From NCBI RefSeq assembly GCF_003963535.1, contig NZ_CP034539.1:372001-436000 (forward strand): DNA of 64,000 bases. The letters run 5' to 3'. Below the pieces are notes generated by a model. It was not told the origin of the DNA. It ran no database searches and was given only the letters and a program-made list of their open reading frames with translations. Shown piece by piece: positions 16,624-24,715 of this stretch. Source of the DNA: Streptomyces cyaneochromogenes (GTDB taxonomy: Bacteria > Actinomycetota > Actinomycetes > Streptomycetales > Streptomycetaceae). The stretch's first letter is position 1. Each line of letters opens with the position of its first letter. A program made the position numbers and the translations under genes.

Positions 16624-18792
16624 TTACCTCCTTCGCCCGAGCTGACCGGTACAGGTGCAGCGCAGCAACGGCTGCTCGTTCTCCGCCAGGCCGCTCCACT
16701 CGGTGGCCGTCTTGTCGAGCTCTCCCGCGCCGTCGAAGTCCATGATCGAGAGTCGCTCCAGCAACTTGGCGAGCGTGCCGGCCGTCTCCTTTCCGGTCGG
16801 CCTGGTCCGCTCCTCGCACAGCCACACCGCGTGCAGCAACTGGTCGACGCTGCGGCGCAGCGCCGGTCCGTCCACGGTCACCAGGCCCTGAGCGCGCTCG
16901 CGCCGGGCGTCCGCCCCACCGGGATACGGCGCCTGGGCGATCTCCAGCAATTCCGCGCACCACTCCTCGGAGCGACCGGGCAGCGTGGCGGCCAGATGGC
17001 CGACCACGTCGTCCACGCCGCCGGAGACCAGGTGGTGGTTCATCCGGTGCGCCGTGACCGTGCGGAACGCCCCGCCGACCGGCGCCCCCTCGCCGACCGC
17101 GCGTCCCGCGTAGTGGTCCCGCAGCAGGTGGTGGTCGGCGTACCAGGCGCCGCCGCCGTCACGCAGCCCGTACAGCCGGTGCACCAGCAGCTGGCGCAGC
17201 CCGAAGTCGCCGATGAAGTGCCGCTCGCAGCCGGGCCATCCGGTGTCGATGAGCAGCTGCGATATCTGATGCGCTGTCAAGTGGTGGACCCGGCCCGACT
17301 GATGATGCCGGAGCAGGACGTTCGCGCACTCCTCGTCGTGTGCCACCGACAGATGGGTGAGCAGGTCGAGCCACTGGTCACGGTGTACGTCCGGCAGCCG
17401 AACCGGCAGCTGATCGAGGATCAGCTCCTCCAGCAGTACGTCCGCCACCGGCCGTTCGAGGCCGCCGTTGCCGGGGAGTCGTAACGGGGCATCGAGTATG
17501 TCCCGGTCATTGGAGTCCGCCGGCATGCGGAACGCGGCTGCGGCCGCCGCCAACCGGATCACCGTATGGGGCCGTCCGCCGCTCAGCCGTGCCACGGCGG
17601 CGTCGATACGGCGGCGATTCGCGCCGCCCTCCGGCTCCGCGCGCTGCTGTCGGCGCTGGGTCTCCCGGCGGAGCTGGTCGCCGGTGAGAAGCGGCATGCG
17701 CAGCAGGAGTACCCCGTCGGCCAGCGGCGCCTGGTCCGCTCCCGCGCCTGTGCGCCGCGACCAGTCGGGAGGGCCGCCGTCGGCGGGCCGGAACTCCGCC
17801 GGGGTGACCACCTGCTGCTGTGGCACGCCGCCGTGGAGGAAGACGCCTCCGTCCGCCCGGCGCGCCGTACCCACGATCACCACGCGGTCGCGCTGCCCGC
17901 TCCGGCGGTCGGTGAGCACGGCGCGCAGCAACCGCTCCCCCAGCGGCGACTCGGCGTGGCCCAGCAGCAGCCCCGGGCGGCCCACCCGGCGCAGCCAGCC
18001 GACCGGAGAGGCGTACGCCGCCTCGAGGTCCTCGCGCAGCGCCCGGAAGAGGAAGCTCTCCGCCAGTTCCCGGTCCTCGCCACCGGCCTGGAAGTCGGCG
18101 GCGAGGTTACGCAGGCCGTGGCCGGACTGACCGGCGGCGCCGGGATACGCGCCGTAGATCCGCTCCAGCTCCGCCCTGCCCCGGGGTGCCAAGCGGTCGA
18201 AAATAGCGCCCAGCAGCGCGTTGCTCACCGCCGCCGAGTACGGGCCGAGCACTTGCCCGGACAGGGTGCCCAGCAGGTTCTGGATGGTTCCGCCGAGCAC
18301 GCCCCGCCAGAAGTCACCCGCTCCCAGGCCGCGGAAACGCTGCCGCTGGGGCAGCATCTCGTATCGCTCGATCTCCGTCGCGACCGCGCTGGGGCTGCCG
18401 TCCCCGACACCGGTCGCGACCATCGCGAGGCCCGTGAACAGGCGGGGGAAGGCGAACGAGCCGCCCGTCCCCTGCCAGGTGGACAGCCGCCGGGCGGCCT
18501 CGACCAGGGCCTCCGTCGCGGCCGAGCGGGCGCCCGGCTCCGGCTGCGCCCGGTCCGCGTACACCGGCGAGCCGCAGTCCAGATGGATCACGGGCACCTT
18601 GGTGGCGAAACCGTCCCGCACCGCGCGCAGCAACCGCGCCTTGCCCATGCCCGGTCCACCGGTGAGCAGCACCACGGGAAGATCGGGGCCGTACAGCGGC
18701 TCCCGGCCGGCACCCGACGGTGACCGCGCGAACAGACGCGCGAAGAAGCCCTCTTCTCCGAGGAGTTTCTCGAACCCCAGGTCTTCACACAC
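16624..18792 (-). CDS. Large P-loop ATPase partnered with the receptor gene
   Basis: The 722-residue cytoplasmic protein starts at a GTG with GGGGGG just upstream. Walker A is GGPGMGKARLL at residues 45-55, close to the N-terminus. Later segments suggest a Walker B/sensor region (DRVVIVGTARR), and the C-terminal half is helical with His-rich stretches (HHLLRDHYAGRA, HRMNHHLVSGG). The layout resembles a STAND-like signal ATPase (N-terminal NTPase plus helical repeat or sensor half), but I cannot assign a named family. It is the first gene of a two-gene operon with the membrane receptor at 15000-16619. It is divergent from the small ORF and sialidase. Confidence 0.6.
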   Translation of the reverse strand: MCEDLGFEKLLGEEGFFARLFARSPSGAGREPLYGPDLPVVLLTGGPGMGKARLLRAVRDGFATKVPVIHLDCGSPVYADRAQPEPGARSAATEALVEAARRLSTWQGTGGSFAFPRLFTGLAMVATGVGDGSPSAVATEIERYEMLPQRQRFRGLGAGDFWRGVLGGTIQNLLGTLSGQVLGPYSAAVSNALLGAIFDRLAPRGRAELERIYGAYPGAAGQSGHGLRNLAADFQAGGEDRELAESFLFRALREDLEAAYASPVGWLRRVGRPGLLLGHAESPLGERLLRAVLTDRRSGQRDRVVIVGTARRADGGVFLHGGVPQQQVVTPAEFRPADGGPPDWSRRTGAGADQAPLADGVLLLRMPLLTGDQLRRETQRRQQRAEPEGGANRRRIDAAVARLSGGRPHTVIRLAAAAAAFRMPADSNDRDILDAPLRLPGNGGLERPVADVLLEELILDQLPVRLPDVHRDQWLDLLTHLSVAHDEECANVLLRHHQSGRVHHLTAHQISQLLIDTGWPGCERHFIGDFGLRQLLVHRLYGLRDGGGAWYADHHLLRDHYAGRAVGEGAPVGGAFRTVTAHRMNHHLVSGGVDDVVGHLAATLPGRSEEWCAELLEIAQAPYPGGADARRERAQGLVTVDGPALRRSVDQLLHAVWLCEERTRPTGKETAGTLAKLLERLSIMDFDGAGELDKTATEWSGLAENEQPLLRCTCTGQLGRRR

Positions 18793-19100
18793 GGACCCCC
18801 CATGAAGAGCTCGCCCGCTCGGGAGCGGATGACCGGTGACCGATGTGCCAGAAAACAATCAGTGGAACACGAGTCCTTCTGTCGGACAACGATGCCTACG
18901 TGGAAAAGCAACGGAGCTTATATGGAAGGGGAGTTGAGATGACAGCTCGTATCGCCGCAGTCGGCGTCTCCGGCCATTGCTGCGCCGGGGCCGAACTGCC
19001 GCTGCACGTCCTGTGGCGCGTCACTGCCGCCGAATGGCAGTAATCACCCATAGATTGGACATGGGATGTCCAGACGTACGGATAAAATGAAGGGCCCTCT
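18793..19100. other. Intergenic region with lower GC; holds a possible small ORF
   Basis: This 308-base divergent region between the P-loop ATPase and the sialidase is visibly AT-richer than its flanks, as expected for promoters. It includes the possible 34-codon ORF at 18939-19043. No clear inverted repeat or known operator is seen. Confidence 0.4.
18939..19043 (+). CDS. Possible small ORF upstream of sialidase
   Basis: A 34-codon ORF (starting MTARIAAVGVSGHCC) is preceded by an unusually strong ribosome site (GAAGGGGAG, about five bases from the ATG) and ends in TAA 57 bases before the sialidase start. It contains a vicinal Cys pair and no membrane segment. It could be a leader peptide or a chance ORF; only the ribosome site and the spacing support it. 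Confidence 0.35.
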   Translation: MTARIAAVGVSGHCCAGAELPLHVLWRVTAAEWQ

Positions 19101-20978
19101 ATGTCGTCGAGACTTCGCGTACGCCCGAGAGCCGACCTCGCCGTATGCGTCGCCATGGCGACCGCGGCGATCCTTCCCGGCCCCGCGCAGGCCCTGCCCG
19201 CCAAAGCCGCGCCGCAGTTCGAGCAGCGGGTCATCTTCAGGGCGTCCCAGGATCCCGGCTACGCGTGCTTCCGGATTCCGTCGATCGTGCAGACCACCCG
19301 AGGCACGCTCCTCGCGTTCGCCGAGGGCCGCGTGCGCACCTGCGGTGACGCGGGGGACATCGACATCGTGCTGAAACGCTCGACCGACGGCGGCCGCACC
19401 TGGGGACCGCTCCAGGTCGTCAGCGAGGGCGCCGGCGACACCCACGGCAACCCGGCCCCGATCGTGGACCGCACGACCGGCCGCATCCTGCTCCCCCAGA
19501 CGCACAACCCGGCCAGTGCGGACGGCACCAGCTGTGCCGTCCCGTGCGCCCGCCGCCCCCATCTGCAGTACAGCGACGACGACGGCAGCACCTGGACCCG
19601 GCCGCGCGACCTGAGCGCGCAGATCAAGCCCCCGCACTGGAACTCCTGGTACGCCACCGGCCCCGTCCACGGCATCCAGCTCACCCGCGGCAGCCACCCC
19701 GGCCGGCTGGTCTTCAGCGTCAACACCGAGACCTGGAACGGCAGCCGGGTCACCGCCAATCACGCGGCCCTCATCAGCAGCGACGACGGCGGTAACACCT
19801 GGCGACGTCGCGCCACCGACTCCTGGCTCATCGCCACCGACGGCACCTTCCGCCAGAAGCCGTCCGAAGTCACCCTCACCGAGCACACCGACGGCACCAT
19901 CCTGGTCAGCGGCCGCGAGCAGGACGGCACCGATCTGGGCCACCGCGCCCAGACCTTCAGCCGGGACGGCGGAGACAGCTTCGCCACCCGGTTCCGTTCC
20001 CTCCCGGACCTCTACACGCCGCAGGTCCAGGGAGCGACGCTGCAGCTGGGCAACCGCATCCTGCTGTCCTGCCCCGGCGATCCGGACCGCCGCCGGACGA
20101 TGATGATCCGCTCCTCCTACGACGGCGGCGCCACCTGGGAGAGCGTGGACCGCGGCACCGTCGTGACCCAGGACTGGTCGGGCTACTCCGACATGGTGCA
20201 CATCGGCGGCGGCGTGGTGGGACTGATGTACGAGGGCGGCACCGTCGACGCCCGTGACGAGATCCGCTTCGCCCGCTTCAACGAGGAATGGCTCACGCCG
20301 CGCCGCGGCCCCGACCCGACCACGGCCGACAACGCCCCGTCCGCCCAGCGCGCATCCGTGCTCGGCGGGGCCTCGCCCACGGTCGGCGTATTCGGCGGCG
20401 CCCTGGCCTTCGACGGAAACGACGACGCGGTGCGCCTGCCGTTCCGCACCCAACTGCCCCTCGGCACCCAGAACTTCACCGCATCCCTGTGGTTCCGCTA
20501 CACCAGTCGCACCGGCGAGCAGCCACTGCTGTGGATGGGCGGCATCGGCGGCAGCCAGCCCCAGATCTGGCTGCGCGGCGAACCAGCGAGCAACCGGGTG
20601 CGCGCCCTGATGACGGTGCGCAGCGGCGCGACGGTCGTACGGTCGGCGTCCGTCAGCACCACGGCCGCGCACAACGACGGCCGGTGGCACCACCTCGCCC
20701 TGCGCCGCGGCGGCGGACGTCTCACCCTGTTCATCGACGGCAGCCCGATCAGCACAGCGGACGTGGCCGGATCCGTCAGCCGCAACTCGCCGTTCGGGGT
20801 GCACATCGGCCAGCGCATGGACAGCCGGGCCTTCTTCACCGGCGCCATCGACGAGGTCCGGCTCTGGAACCGGGCCCTCACCGATGCGGAGCTCACCCGC
20901 GTACGCCAGACGAACACCGGCCCGTCCTCGAACACCGTGGTGTGGCTGCCCATGAGCCAGGTGACCGCAGGCGGCTGA
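19101..20978 (+). CDS. Secreted exo-alpha-sialidase with C-terminal LamG-type domain
   Basis: The 625-residue secreted enzyme has a Sec-type signal peptide (charged start, hydrophobic run, AQALPAKA cleavage region near residue 35). The catalytic six-bladed propeller runs from ~45 to ~390. FRIPS supplies the first active-site Arg, and there are repeated Asp boxes SxDxGxTW: STDGGRTW, SDDDGSTW, SDDGGNTW and SYDGGATW. Residues ~430-620 form a concanavalin/LamG-like domain (ALAFDGNDDAVRLPF, GRWHHLALRRGGG, GAIDEVRLWNRALTDAEL), probably for carbohydrate binding. It should release terminal sialic acids from external glycans. No sialate uptake or catabolic genes are adjacent. Confidence 0.9.
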   Translation: MSSRLRVRPRADLAVCVAMATAAILPGPAQALPAKAAPQFEQRVIFRASQDPGYACFRIPSIVQTTRGTLLAFAEGRVRTCGDAGDIDIVLKRSTDGGRTWGPLQVVSEGAGDTHGNPAPIVDRTTGRILLPQTHNPASADGTSCAVPCARRPHLQYSDDDGSTWTRPRDLSAQIKPPHWNSWYATGPVHGIQLTRGSHPGRLVFSVNTETWNGSRVTANHAALISSDDGGNTWRRRATDSWLIATDGTFRQKPSEVTLTEHTDGTILVSGREQDGTDLGHRAQTFSRDGGDSFATRFRSLPDLYTPQVQGATLQLGNRILLSCPGDPDRRRTMMIRSSYDGGATWESVDRGTVVTQDWSGYSDMVHIGGGVVGLMYEGGTVDARDEIRFARFNEEWLTPRRGPDPTTADNAPSAQRASVLGGASPTVGVFGGALAFDGNDDAVRLPFRTQLPLGTQNFTASLWFRYTSRTGEQPLLWMGGIGGSQPQIWLRGEPASNRVRALMTVRSGATVVRSASVSTTAAHNDGRWHHLALRRGGGRLTLFIDGSPISTADVAGSVSRNSPFGVHIGQRMDSRAFFTGAIDEVRLWNRALTDAELTRVRQTNTGPSSNTVVWLPMSQVTAGG

Positions 20979-21079
20979 CATCCCGGAGCCTGCGCGCCAA
21001 GCACTTTTCAACGCAACCTGCTCTGTTGTCCGTCGTCGAGTGTGGGCAACAATGCCCGCACAGATGACAAGGGGGCGGC

Positions 21080-21379
21080 GTGGACCGGGATGTCACCAAG
21101 GCCTGGTGGGCAGGGCTCGTCACCTGCATGGCTGTCGCCGTGCTGGGGTCGGTCGCTCTCTCGCTCCTGACCTCGATTTTTCTCATGGGTCTGCCTCACG
21201 GCTGGGAGACAGCAACGTCCTGGGCCGACATCCGGCTGCGCTTTTCATGGATCGCCGGCGTCCTTGTCCCGGTCACCGTCGGCACCTACCTCGTGAACCG
21301 GCTCTCTCACCGCGGCCGGACCCCGACGCATGGTGCCGACCGACCCGGCCCCGCTGAGCGTGGCGGCCGGCATCGTTGA
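21080..21379 (+). CDS. Small two-helix membrane protein
   Basis: The 99-residue protein starts at a GTG immediately after GGGGGCGGC. It has two predicted membrane helices (about residues 9-36, LVTCMAVAVLGSVALSLLTS; and about 55-72, FSWIAGVLVPVTVGTYLV) and a basic cytoplasmic tail. I do not recognise a family. It is preceded by the sialidase and followed by the GNAT gene, both in the same direction, with about 100-base gaps. Confidence 0.5.
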   Translation: MDRDVTKAWWAGLVTCMAVAVLGSVALSLLTSIFLMGLPHGWETATSWADIRLRFSWIAGVLVPVTVGTYLVNRLSHRGRTPTHGADRPGPAERGGRHR

Positions 21380-21502
21380 CCTTGCGGGAACACCCGCCAA
21401 CATCGTCTCCCCCTTCCGTTCCGCCGAATTCCCAGCCCCCGCAGCCGATCGCGTGGTCAACTGTGGCCGTACCCCACCCCCATTGACCACACCGGAGCTG
21501 CC

Positions 21503-22393
21503 TTGCCCATCCGCATCACTGCCCTCACCGACCCCGACCGCACCGCTTCCGGCTATCGCCTCGCATGGCTGGCGAGCGGTGATGACGGCGAACCGCTCGG
21601 GTCCGCGTTTCTACGGATGTTCACCCGCGAGGGCCAGGAACACCTGGCCGAGCTTCAGTTGAACGTGCACACGGCGGAGCGGCGCAAGCGGGTCGGGTCG
21701 CGGCTCCTCGAGACGGTCGTGGCGGCCGCGCGGGCAGAGGGTCGGCGGTCGGTGATCGCGCAGGCCGACGCGGGCACGCCGGGCGATCACTTCCTTGCCG
21801 CGCGTGGCTTCCGCAGGGTGCTGACACTGACGTATGCCCGCCTTGCGCTGGACGAGTTGGACACTGGCAAGGCCGACGAGATCAACGCGCTCGTCGAGCA
21901 GCCGCACCCTGGCTACCGTCTCGCGTCATGGCGCGGCACCGTCCCCGAGGAACTGGCCAAGACCTTCGCCGACTCGCGCCGCGCGATGGACGACATGCCG
22001 ATGGACGACACCGATTACGGCGTCGTGGCCTGGGACGTCGAGCGGGTCCTGGCCGCCGCCAAGGCCATCGCCGACCGCGGGGAGCTGCTCACCACGGTCG
22101 TCGCCGTCGACGAGTCGGACAGCTCGATCGTCGGCTTCTCGGAACTCGTCGTGCCAGGCGACGGCAAGGGCGAAGGGCAGCACTACGGCACCGGCGTACT
22201 CCCCGAGCACCGCGGCCACGGCCTCGGCCGCTGGATGAAGGCCGAGATGATCCGCGTCGCCCGCGCCAACCACCCCGAACTCGCCGGCCTGATCACCGAT
22301 ACGGCGAACAGCAACACACACATGCGGCGCATCAACGACGCACTGGGGTACGTCCCCACGCACCAGGCCCTGGAGTACCAGCTCAACCTTTGA
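21503..22393 (+). CDS. Two-domain GNAT-family acetyltransferase
   Basis: The 296-residue cytosolic protein starts at a TTG with GGAG seven bases upstream. Two GNAT folds are visible: an N-terminal one (LQLNVHTAERRKRVGSRLLE, acetyl-CoA pyrophosphate-binding RxxG/A) and a C-terminal one with GTGVLPEHRGHGLGRWMKAE near residue 235 followed by TDTANSNTHMRRINDALGY. That last segment, with an N-x-x-M followed by NxxLGF/Y, is typical of mycothiol synthase-like or antibiotic N-acetyltransferase relatives. The substrate cannot be told. The next gene region is the broken DUF2690 gene. Confidence 0.8.
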   Translation: MPIRITALTDPDRTASGYRLAWLASGDDGEPLGSAFLRMFTREGQEHLAELQLNVHTAERRKRVGSRLLETVVAAARAEGRRSVIAQADAGTPGDHFLAARGFRRVLTLTYARLALDELDTGKADEINALVEQPHPGYRLASWRGTVPEELAKTFADSRRAMDDMPMDDTDYGVVAWDVERVLAAAKAIADRGELLTTVVAVDESDSSIVGFSELVVPGDGKGEGQHYGTGVLPEHRGHGLGRWMKAEMIRVARANHPELAGLITDTANSNTHMRRINDALGYVPTHQALEYQLNL

Positions 22394-22411
22394 GGCCATG
22401 CTGCCGGGGGC

Positions 22412-22699
22412 CTACAGCACTCGGGTGGTGTACGCGTCGTTGCCCGGCGTGATGGTGGTGAAGCCGCGCATCGGAGACCAGGTCGTGCCCCCGTCGGCGC
22501 TGCCCTCGACCCAGATCTCGTCGCCGGGCGCGCCGCCGGTGATGCGACCCCCGGCGCACTGGGTGGTGCTGTTGTGGCGCAGCTCCACGGTGCGGCCGAA
22601 GACGGTGGTCGACTTGGCCGTTCAGGCGCCCGCTGTGTTGAGTTCCGTACCGTCGCCGCAGGAGGTGTCGTTCTCCGCGCCGGCCGGTGTGCCGCCCAT
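22412..22699 (-). pseudogene. DUF2690-like secreted protein, interrupted by an in-frame stop
   Basis: Read leftward from 22699, the frame gives TSCGDGTELNTAGA, then a TGA at 22624-22622. It then continues in the same frame as TAKSTTVFGRTVELRHNSTT, QCAGGRITGGAPGDEIWVEG and TTWSPMRGF, to a TAG at 22414. This is the Cys-initiated DUF2690-type domain, and the frame is the same on both sides of the stop. No signal peptide precedes the first part, so the 5' end is also missing. Both defects indicate a dead gene fragment. Confidence 0.6.
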
Positions 22700-22778
22700 C
22701 TCCGGGAGGCACACTGGCCGGCGCACATGCGTGATCGCGGCGGCCAGCGAGCCGGCGGCAGCTTCTAGGATCTGCGGC

Positions 22779-23516
22779 ATGGCAACACGACTTGTGCAGA
22801 TCAATATGAAGGCCCAGGACGACTCCGTGCTCGGCCGGTTCTGGGCGGAGGCACTCGGCTGGGGTGTCGACAGCGAGGGACCCGGTGTGACCAACCTCGA
22901 ACCCGTGGGGTTCGCCTACCCCGACCCCGCGGCCGTCTGCATCGACATCGTCGCCCGCCCGGAACCCAAAACGGTCAAGAACCGGGTGCACGTTGATCTG
23001 GCCACCACCTCGACCGCCCATCAGGCGGAGTTGGTCGCACGCCTGAAGGATCTCGGCGCGACGCTCGCCGACGTGGGTCAGGGCAACGTCCCCTGGACGG
23101 TCATGGCCGACCCGGAGGGCAATGAGTTCTGTGTCCTGGAGCCCCGCCCGATCTACCGGAACACCGGGCCGATCGCCGCGGTGGTGGTCGACTGCACCGA
23201 CCCACGAGAGATGGCCCGGTTCTGGGGCGAGGCGATGGACTGGACCCTGCACGAGGTCACCGACGACCACGCGACCATGCGCTCCGCCAAAGGCGTCGGC
23301 CCCTACCTGGAGTTCCTCCGCAACCCCGACACCAAGAGCGTGTGGAACCGCGTCCACCTTGACGTCTGCCCCTACCCCTGTGACGACCTGGAAGCAGAGG
23401 CGGCCCGACTGCGTGCCCTGGGAGCCGCCGACCCGGGTATCGACCAGTCCGCCATCTCCTGGACGGTTCTGGCCGACCCGGAGGGCAACGAGTTCTGCCT
23501 CCTCACCCCTCGCTGA
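22779..23516 (+). CDS. Duplicated VOC (glyoxalase-like) domain protein
   Basis: The 245-residue protein is made of two VOC halves, each ending with nearly the same motif: VMADPEGNEFCVLEP (near residue 115) and VLADPEGNEFCLLTP (at the C-terminus). Each half also has a FWxEALGW/FWGEAMDW helix and a VKNRVHVDL/VWNRVHLDV strand, where metal or substrate ligands lie in the family. An ATG with AGGATCT upstream sets the start. This uncharacterised actinobacterial group resembles glyoxalase/bleomycin-resistance proteins, but neither reaction can be assigned. A single-domain relative lies at 24123-24506. Confidence 0.8.
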   Translation: MATRLVQINMKAQDDSVLGRFWAEALGWGVDSEGPGVTNLEPVGFAYPDPAAVCIDIVARPEPKTVKNRVHVDLATTSTAHQAELVARLKDLGATLADVGQGNVPWTVMADPEGNEFCVLEPRPIYRNTGPIAAVVVDCTDPREMARFWGEAMDWTLHEVTDDHATMRSAKGVGPYLEFLRNPDTKSVWNRVHLDVCPYPCDDLEAEAARLRALGAADPGIDQSAISWTVLADPEGNEFCLLTPR

Positions 23517-24122
23517 CGGCACCACCCGCGGGCCCTCGGCCACCAAGGACACTCCGCCCGCCCCCGGAACAGGCAGTCCATCGGGCGGCCGCCCCTGTGA
23601 CGCCCGGTCAGGTCAGGCATGAATGGGGAGACCCATCGAGCATGTGGGGTGACTCCCCATCAGGGGCGGCCGTATTCAACGAGCCTCATCATGGCCGGGC
23701 CAGGCGGCGGTTGCGCATCAGGTGGGCGAAAGGCGCTCGACGATCCACCGCTTGGGCACCACCACGAACCCCACCGCGTCCAGCATCGCCCGGTGGCAAT
23801 ACGCCTCCGGCTGCCCGCCCCCGACCCGCAGCGGGCCGGGCACCGGCAGCAGCAGCCGGACCACAGCCCACCCCGTGTCCGTCAGTCCGAGGGATACCGC
23901 CGAAGACGTTCCGGTGATCGGCCGCATTCCCGAACCGGTGAGCGACACAATCACACGTCGGTGCGGCCGAGTTGAGTTCCAGTTGAGTTCCAGTTGAGTT
24001 CCACCGACGCGAGCACATACTGCGGCAACAGGGTCTCCTGGATCTCGGTTGGCTTCGCAACCTCGAACCCGAGAGGCCCTGCCTTCATGCCCGCAGCCTC
24101 CGGCCAGGACGGCACATGAGCG
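23517..24122. other. Gene-poor stretch with transposase remnant
   Basis: About 600 bases without an intact gene. It contains the decayed transposase at 23690-23900. Near 23985 there is a short tandem GAGTTCCAGTT repeat (two to three copies of the 10-base ttgagttcca unit). Confidence 0.5.
23690..23900 (-). pseudogene. Transposase remnant (IS5-like DDE family)
   Basis: On the minus strand LGLTDTGWAVVRLLLPVP and RAMLDAVGFVV match the start of IS5-family transposases (LTDxxWxxxxPLLP then RxxxDAIxxV). The frame jumps directly to PKRWIVER followed, after a one-base shift, by FAHLMRNRRLARP, which is the C-terminal RWVVERTFAWLxRxRRLxRDYE motif. The whole DDE core is missing. It is a heavily deleted insertion-sequence scar. 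Confidence 0.6.
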
Positions 24123-24506
24123 TCAGGAATTCACGCTCGCCCGGTCGGACTCGCTGCGCAGAACGCAGAATTCGTTGCCCTCGGGATCAGCAAGGATCAC
24201 CCAGCCTGAACCATCGGGATCGCGGTGATCGGCGACAAAGGCGGCACCGAGGTCCAGCAGCCGGTCCACCTCCTGGTCGCGCGAGGTCTCGGGGCGCAGA
24301 CACAGGTGGATCCGGTTCTTGATCGTCTTGGCCTCGGGTACCTGGTTGAAGTACAGCACTGGGCCCTCCGCCAGCAGCACCTGCGTCTCCCGGTCACCCG
24401 GCCTGGCCTCCGGATCGAGCGGACGGCCTGTCACATTGCTCCAGAACCGAGCCAGCTCGTAGGCATCCGCACAGTCGATCGCCACGTTCTGCAATACCGA
24501 GACCAT
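24123..24506 (-). CDS. Single VOC-domain protein
   Basis: The 127-residue protein starts at the ATG at 24506 (GAAGG upstream). It has NVAIDCADAYELARFWSNVT, PVLYFNQVPEAKTIKNRIHL and a C-terminal WVILADPEGNEFCVL, which are the defining VOC/glyoxalase-like elements. It is about half the size of the two-domain protein at 22779 and shares its DPEGNEFC motif, so the two may be related by duplication. The function is unknown; it may act as a homodimer. Confidence 0.8.
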   Translation of the reverse strand: MVSVLQNVAIDCADAYELARFWSNVTGRPLDPEARPGDRETQVLLAEGPVLYFNQVPEAKTIKNRIHLCLRPETSRDQEVDRLLDLGAAFVADHRDPDGSGWVILADPEGNEFCVLRSESDRASVNS

Positions 24507-24715
24507 GCCCACGAGCCTTCCTGATCTCCACGCCGAACGCCACCGAGTTGCCCCGTGGCTTGGCCTCGTCGTATCTGCCCTCGGGGACCGATGGCCCAGG
24601 CTCGGGCCCCATGACGCCCCAGCCGCCGACTCACCACCCAAGTGCGGGCATGGCGATCTCTTGTACCGGGGATCCATAGAAGCACGTGCTGGGGGAGCAT
24701 ACGGGGGGATATGTC

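Noticed and set aside
19044..21011. 655-codon open frame opposite the sialidase
   Set aside because: High GC leaves long antisense frames open. Its product is Gly/Ala/Arg-rich without motifs, while the sialidase on the other strand has signal peptide and Asp boxes.
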